Origin: an uncultured Acidobacteriota bacterium
GTDB lineage: Bacteria; Acidobacteriota; Terriglobia; Bryobacterales; Bryobacteraceae
Length of the DNA: 48,565 bases
NCBI GenBank assembly: GCA_900696665.1
Contig: CAADGY010000261.1
Location: 1-48,565, forward strand
Direction: 5' to 3'
This document shows positions 44,386-48,565 of the stretch, piece after piece (position 1 is the first letter of the stretch; each line of letters begins with the position of its first letter). A program made the position numbers and the translations under genes. The notes under the pieces were generated by a model that saw only the letters and a program-made list of their open reading frames with translations, was not told where the DNA came from and searched no databases.

Positions 44386-45807
44386 CTAGGCTCCCGATTG
44401 ATGGGACTCGGCGGCGTTTCCATACTCTTTAAGCTTGTTGAATAACGTCTTCAGACTTATTCCAAGAATTTCCGCCGCACGCGTCTTGTTATTCTTCGTG
44501 TGTTGCAGTGTGAGTTGAATCAACGCTTTTTCGGCGTCGCCTACGGTGATTCCAACAGGCAGCTTGACGAAGTCCGGACCCTGGCTATCGGTCATCGGCT
44601 TTGAGGCGCCGGTGGCGCCCAGCACGGACGGAAGGTGAGCGGGCATAATCGTGCCCTCTCCGGACAAAACCACCGCACGCTCCAGAATATTGCGCAATTC
44701 ACGGACATTCCCGGGCCAGTTATGGCGGCGCAGCCTTTCCAGCACGTCCGGGTGAATATCTACCACGCGGCAACTATGCTTTTTGTTCAACGCTGTAAGG
44801 AGCGACTCCACCAGGATCGGAATGTCATCCAGCCTCTGCCGCAACGGCGGCAGTTGCACCTGAAAGACGTTGAGCCGGTAGTACAGGTCCTCCCGTAGTT
44901 CACCCTTGCGCAGAGACTCTTCGAGCATCTTGTTCGTGGAAGCGATTACTCGCACGTCTACTACAATTTCATTCTTCCCGCCAAGGCGCCGCACCCGGGA
45001 GTCTTCGAGCACACGCAGTAATTTCGCCTGCGTGCCGACCGGCATGTCGCCGACTTCATCCAAGAGCAGAGTCCCGCGCTGCGCCAACTCGAAGCATCCC
45101 GCGCGCCGTTCGACGGCGCCTGTAAAGGCGCCTTTCTCGTGCCCGAACAGTTCGCTTTCCATCAGCGTCTCCGGCATTGCGGCGCAATTAATGGCTACAA
45201 AAGGACCGTTCCGGCGCGGGCTGAGCGCATGAATAGCGCGGGCCACCAACTCCTTCCCCGTACCGCTTTCGCCGGTGATAAACACGGCCGCCTTGCTGGG
45301 CGCGACCTGCCGGACGAAGGAGAACACCTGCTGCATCGGCGCAGACGTGCCCACCATTTCCCCGAGCACGCCCTGGTAACTCAGCTGGCGCTGGAGCCGC
45401 TCCGTTTCCTCAGCCAGTTTTCCATGCGTCGCGGCACGGTCGAGCAACACCCGGAGAGCGCTCGGAGCAATGGGCTTCTCGAGAAACCAGAATGCCCCGA
45501 GATCGTGTATGGTTGCGATGGCCGTCTCGATATTGCCGAAAGCAGTCAGTACGATAGCCGGAATCATGGCGCACTGCGTACCCAGCCGCCGGAGCAGTTC
45601 AAAGCCGTCCATGCGGGGCATCATCAGGTCCGTAACCAGAACATGAACCGGTGAAGACAACAACTTATCAAGGGCTTCCTGACCATCCGCCGCCGTTTCC
45701 ACCTCAAACCCCCAGGCGGATATCATTGCGGACAAGCCGGCACGCTGGCTCTCTTCATCGTCGACAATCAGAACCCTTGTGGAGGGGCCATCATTTCCAT
45801 TGGCCAT
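44386..45807 (-). CDS. Sigma-54-dependent response regulator (NtrC family)
   Basis: 473 aa. The receiver has the acidic pair in LIVDDEES and phospho-Asp60 (VTDLMMPRMDG). The AAA+ domain has Walker A GESGTGKE (179-186), the sigma-54 contact loop GAFTGA (226-231), Walker B-type GTLLLDEVGDM and an arginine finger region. The Fis-type HTH is ILGISLKTLFNKLKEYG near the end. It is first in an operon with the histidine kinase. It will activate a sigma-54 promoter; no -24/-12 site was spotted in the window, so its targets are probably elsewhere. Confidence 0.96.
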   Translation of the reverse strand: MANGNDGPSTRVLIVDDEESQRAGLSAMISAWGFEVETAADGQEALDKLLSSPVHVLVTDLMMPRMDGFELLRRLGTQCAMIPAIVLTAFGNIETAIATIHDLGAFWFLEKPIAPSALRVLLDRAATHGKLAEETERLQRQLSYQGVLGEMVGTSAPMQQVFSFVRQVAPSKAAVFITGESGTGKELVARAIHALSPRRNGPFVAINCAAMPETLMESELFGHEKGAFTGAVERRAGCFELAQRGTLLLDEVGDMPVGTQAKLLRVLEDSRVRRLGGKNEIVVDVRVIASTNKMLEESLRKGELREDLYYRLNVFQVQLPPLRQRLDDIPILVESLLTALNKKHSCRVVDIHPDVLERLRRHNWPGNVRELRNILERAVVLSGEGTIMPAHLPSVLGATGASKPMTDSQGPDFVKLPVGITVGDAEKALIQLTLQHTKNNKTRAAEILGISLKTLFNKLKEYGNAAESHQSGA

Positions 45808-45873
45808 GCTTTAGCTCCAATTGTATCGTGCACAACAAGAACAAGGCGGTAAAGATAACATGCGGGGTCGAAC

Positions 45874-45882
45874 TGGTACAAT
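45874..45882 (+). promoter_or_regulatory. Extended -10 promoter of the bacterioferritin gene
   Basis: TGGTACAAT matches TGnTATAAT with one change, with a start point near 45889 and a leader of about 56 bases. The ribosome site GGAGG lies ~8 bp before the ATG. Confidence 0.4.
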
Positions 45883-45944
45883 TCAGACTTTGAGGATCGG
45901 GGGTTTCCGATTCGTCTTGAAATGCCAAAAGGAGGAGCGTTTCG

Positions 45945-46424
45945 ATGCGCGGCAACGAGCAGGTGATTTCCTTTCTCAACGAAGTTCTCAAAGCGGAGCT
46001 GACCGCAATCAACCAGTACTTTCTGCACGCCGAAATGTGTGAAAACTGGGGATATGAACGGCTGGCGAATTACATCAAAAAGGAATCCATCGATGAGATG
46101 AAGCACGCCGAAAAGTGCATGGAAAGGATTCTTTTTCTGGACGGAATGCCCCGCATGCACGAGTTATTTCCTCTGCGCATCGGAACGAATGTCAAACAGC
46201 AGTTCGAAAACGATCTGGCGCTGGAGCTCGAAGCCATCCCACGCCTGAACAACGCCATCAAAGCGGCGGTAGAGGTGGGCGATAACGGGTCGAGGGATCT
46301 GTTTGAAGCGATCCTTGTAGACGAAGAGAAGCATGTCGACTGGCTCGAAGCGCAACTGCACGCGATACAGGAAGTGGGCTACGAGAACTACCTGGCACAG
46401 CAACTGGTGGAAGACGACGACTGA
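45945..46424 (+). CDS. bfr: Bacterioferritin
   Basis: 159 aa. All ferroxidase ligands match E. coli Bfr in number: E18, E51, H54, E94, E127 and H130, and the haem-ligand Met52 (DEMKH). It forms a 24-mer shell that stores iron and protects against peroxide. GGAGG precedes the ATG. The next gene follows by 26 bp and may be co-transcribed. No bacterioferritin-associated ferredoxin is nearby. Confidence 0.97.
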   Translation: MRGNEQVISFLNEVLKAELTAINQYFLHAEMCENWGYERLANYIKKESIDEMKHAEKCMERILFLDGMPRMHELFPLRIGTNVKQQFENDLALELEAIPRLNNAIKAAVEVGDNGSRDLFEAILVDEEKHVDWLEAQLHAIQEVGYENYLAQQLVEDDD

Positions 46425-46450
46425 CCATAGCCGTTCCGAGGCCTCCGAAT

Positions 46451-47200
46451 ATGCTCGTTACCAACACCAAAGGGAACTACTCGTTCATACGCGGGATCGC
46501 ACCCTATTCGGCCGGCGCCGTTGCCGGTGAAGGATACGAGATCGTTCACGCGCGTTTTCTCCAACCCATCCCGCTCTCTTCCGGTTTCGAGCGGGTCCGC
46601 GGGCATCTTGCCGGAATCAAGCGGCCGGTAGAAGCCTTGTGCGGCATGGAATTGCGGTCTCCGCGCCCCTTCACCTTCCAGGGCTTCAACGATTTCAATG
46701 CCGGTTATGTCCGGGTACTTACCGGATGGGGTGTCGTCGTGGACAAGATGAACCCGGTGGCGCGTACGAACGTTGCGCCTGAAGTCGCCGCACCCTCGAC
46801 GCCGTCTCTTTACGGATTCAGCTACACGGTTCCTTCCTCCACGAAAAAGAAGACATTCGTGGTGGCAGGCGCGGGTGAATTGCCGGAAGGTTCCCTTGAC
46901 CCCCACGATGTCGTCCGGCGCGGCGAGACTTCAGCGGATGCCCTGCGCGAGAAAGCGCGGTTCGTAATGGGCCTCATGACCGCGCGCTTGAAAGAATTGG
47001 GTGCGGGCTGGGAAATGGCGACGAGCGTCAACGTCTATACGGCGCACCCGATCTGCGAAATGCTGGCGGGAGATATTCTCCGGCCCATGGGCGCATCGGC
47101 GATTCACGGTGTGACCTGGTACTATTCGCGGCCACCCATTGTCTCGATTGAATACGAGATGGACGTGCGAGGCTGCGAACGCGAGATTGTGCTGAGCTGA
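46451..47200 (+). CDS. Large RidA/YjgF-like protein
   Basis: 249 aa. The C-terminal ~120 residues read like the RidA fold: KKTFVVAGAGELPEG, SADALREKARFVMGLMTARLKELGAGWEMATSVNVYT and a last strand VSIEYEMDVRGCEREIVL. The N-terminal ~130 residues (EALCGMELRSPRPFTFQGFNDFN, NPVARTNVAP) are conserved-looking and may be a second, divergent copy of the same fold. RidA hydrolyses reactive enamines/imines, but its catalytic Arg cannot be placed here. Conserved hypothetical. It is 26 bp behind bfr. Confidence 0.65.
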   Translation: MLVTNTKGNYSFIRGIAPYSAGAVAGEGYEIVHARFLQPIPLSSGFERVRGHLAGIKRPVEALCGMELRSPRPFTFQGFNDFNAGYVRVLTGWGVVVDKMNPVARTNVAPEVAAPSTPSLYGFSYTVPSSTKKKTFVVAGAGELPEGSLDPHDVVRRGETSADALREKARFVMGLMTARLKELGAGWEMATSVNVYTAHPICEMLAGDILRPMGASAIHGVTWYYSRPPIVSIEYEMDVRGCEREIVLS

Positions 47201-47259
47201 CACACATCGCCGTCCCGGCTTGTCCTCTGAGGTAAGCTTACAAGTCAGGGAGAGATTGC

Positions 47260-48565
47260 ATGAGTGACAGCAAACCCGGCGTCACGTCGCGACGCCGGTT
47301 TCTGACGGATGCCGGCCGCACAGCGGGAGCCTCAGCCTTGGCGGGGGTTGCACTTCCGCACGTGCATGCGGCTGAGAACAACACTATTCAAATCGCACTC
47401 GTGGGCTGCGGTGGCCGTGGAACGGGCGCAGCCATCAACGCGCTTTCGGTCACAAACGGTCCCACGAAAATTGTGGCCATGGCGGATGTCGTTCCAAAGA
47501 AACTCAGTGACAGCTACGACAAAATGAAGTCGCAGTTTGCGGAGCAGGTGGATGTACCGCCCGAGCGCAGATTCCTCGGCTTCGATGCATTCCGTTCGGC
47601 GATGGATGCGCTGAAGACCGGCGATCTCGTCATCCTGGGTACTCCTCCCGCGTTCCGGTGGGTGCAGTTCAGCTATGCGATTGACAAAGGGCTGCACTGC
47701 TTCATGGAAAAACCTGTCACCGTAGACGGCCCAACCAGCCGCAGGATGTTTCAACTGGGTGAGCTCTCGGTGCGGAAGAATCTGAAGGTCGGGGTGGGTC
47801 TGATGGTTCGCCATTGCCGGGCTCGCCAGGAACTCCTGGACCGGATTCGCTCGGGCCAGATCGGCGATATCATATCGATGCGGGCCTATCGCATGGGACA
47901 GGGAGGCGGCACGGCACCTCCACGGCCCGAGGGCATAAGCGAACTGGCGTACCAGGTGCAAAGGTTTCATGCCTTCCTGTGGGCCAGCGGCGGCGTCTTC
48001 AGCGATTACTACATTCACCAGATCGATGAATGCAGTTGGATGAAAGGCGCCTGGCCCGTTGAGGCGCACGCGCTCGGCGGGCGGCACTATCGCGGGGACT
48101 CACTGGACCAGAACTTCGATACTTACTCGGTGCAGTTCACCTACCCGGACGGAACCCGGCTTTTCTTCGACGGGCGTAATATGGCCGGGTGCCGCAACGA
48201 GTTCGCCAGCTATGCCCACGGGTCGAAGGGCTCGGCCGTGATTTCGACCCTGGTACATACGCCGGGCATGACGCGCATCTACAAGGGTCACAACATACCG
48301 AGGGTCACCGACCGGAGCCAACTGCCCCTGCCCGAAGACCCGAACCTGGTCTGGGCGTTTCCGCAGCCCGAGCGGAGCCCGTATCAGTACGAGTTGGACG
48401 ACCTGATGGACGCCATTCGAAACGACAAGCCCTACAACGAAGTGCGGCGCGGCACCGAAGCAAGCCTGGTTACGTCCATGGGCCGCATGGCAGCCCACAC
48501 AGGCCAGATCGTCACCTACGACCAGATACTCAACTGTCCGCACGAGTTTGCGCCTGACGTGGACA
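47260..48565 (+). CDS. Gfo/Idh/MocA family oxidoreductase, Tat-exported (3' end cut by window)
   Basis: At least 435 aa, open to the window edge. ATG 47260 has AGGGAGAG before it. The N-terminus VTSRRRFLTDAGRTAGASALAGVALP is a Tat signal. The Rossmann segment is IQIALVGCGGRGTGAAI, the EKP motif is CFMEKPVTV, and the C-terminal domain carries FSDYYIHQIDECSW with the usual His. It differs from the other two exported oxidoreductases in this window (no GFRGRGRD or GNGMQF variant), so it is a third, separate enzyme. The C-terminus lies beyond the window. Confidence 0.9.
   Translation, partial: MSDSKPGVTSRRRFLTDAGRTAGASALAGVALPHVHAAENNTIQIALVGCGGRGTGAAINALSVTNGPTKIVAMADVVPKKLSDSYDKMKSQFAEQVDVPPERRFLGFDAFRSAMDALKTGDLVILGTPPAFRWVQFSYAIDKGLHCFMEKPVTVDGPTSRRMFQLGELSVRKNLKVGVGLMVRHCRARQELLDRIRSGQIGDIISMRAYRMGQGGGTAPPRPEGISELAYQVQRFHAFLWASGGVFSDYYIHQIDECSWMKGAWPVEAHALGGRHYRGDSLDQNFDTYSVQFTYPDGTRLFFDGRNMAGCRNEFASYAHGSKGSAVISTLVHTPGMTRIYKGHNIPRVTDRSQLPLPEDPNLVWAFPQPERSPYQYELDDLMDAIRNDKPYNEVRRGTEASLVTSMGRMAAHTGQIVTYDQILNCPHEFAPDVD

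Noticed and set aside
44635-44898. Plus-strand frame antisense to the sigma-54 regulator
   Set aside because: It is a shadow of the conserved AAA+ region with no own signature.

Overview
The window looks like a chromosomal segment of an Acidobacteriota bacterium, most likely a Solibacter/Bryobacter-type lineage. This is inferred from gene content, not from a database search. The indicators are moderately high GC, two very large Oar-like TonB-dependent receptors that open with a carboxypeptidase-regulatory (Cna_B-like) domain, three Tat-exported Gfo/Idh/MocA oxidoreductases, a secreted DUF1080 hydrolase, and a PadR repressor coupled to a HAAS-type membrane protein.

Layout. 1-9083: a DUF362 protein cut by the left edge, a secreted metallopeptidase, a Mut7-C RNase-like protein, an exported Gfo/Idh/MocA enzyme convergent with a DUF1080 hydrolase, a 2Fe-2S ferredoxin, an ABC transporter pair with a lipoprotein, and a sugar isomerase/epimerase. 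9131-21402: the accessory, sugar-oriented part, with two TonB receptors separated by an island of dead insertion sequences (IS3 and IS110 remnants) that flank a beheaded alpha/beta hydrolase. A large GH42-like secreted protein follows, directly preceded by an internally deleted paralogue, and then a 490 bp tract without a recognisable gene that ends at tRNA-Ala(GGC).

21403-32553: mostly conserved single genes. They are DUF2203 and YjbQ, a zinc-ribbon AIM24 protein, a second exported oxidoreductase, a Tat-exported M14-like peptidase, an overlapping gdhA-mutS-anmK run, PEBP and PspC proteins, and a secreted protein of unknown role. 32556-39557: a leucine operon (leuA-leuB-leuC-leuD) followed on the same strand by a small monooxygenase and an iron-type alcohol dehydrogenase, with a divergent LysR regulator. 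The leu leader carries a long perfect hairpin, and LeuA lacks its usual regulatory domain. 39669-48565: a PadR/HAAS pair with a striking operator, an IS1595 remnant, a lipoprotein, a histidine kinase/sigma-54 response regulator pair, bacterioferritin, a RidA-like protein and a third exported oxidoreductase cut by the right edge.

How it fits together. The exported Gfo/Idh/MocA enzymes, the DUF1080 protein and the TIM-barrel isomerase match the protein classes of the 3-keto-glycoside route, in which a sugar ring is oxidised at C3 before the glycosidic bond is broken. The TonB receptors and the GH42-like protein would suit glycan capture. This is inference from family membership. No clearly new multi-gene defence or mobile system was seen. 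The best leads are the PadR operator, the leu leader with a short LeuA, the partial GH42-like duplicate, the exported M14-like peptidase and the dispersed 3-keto-glycoside set.
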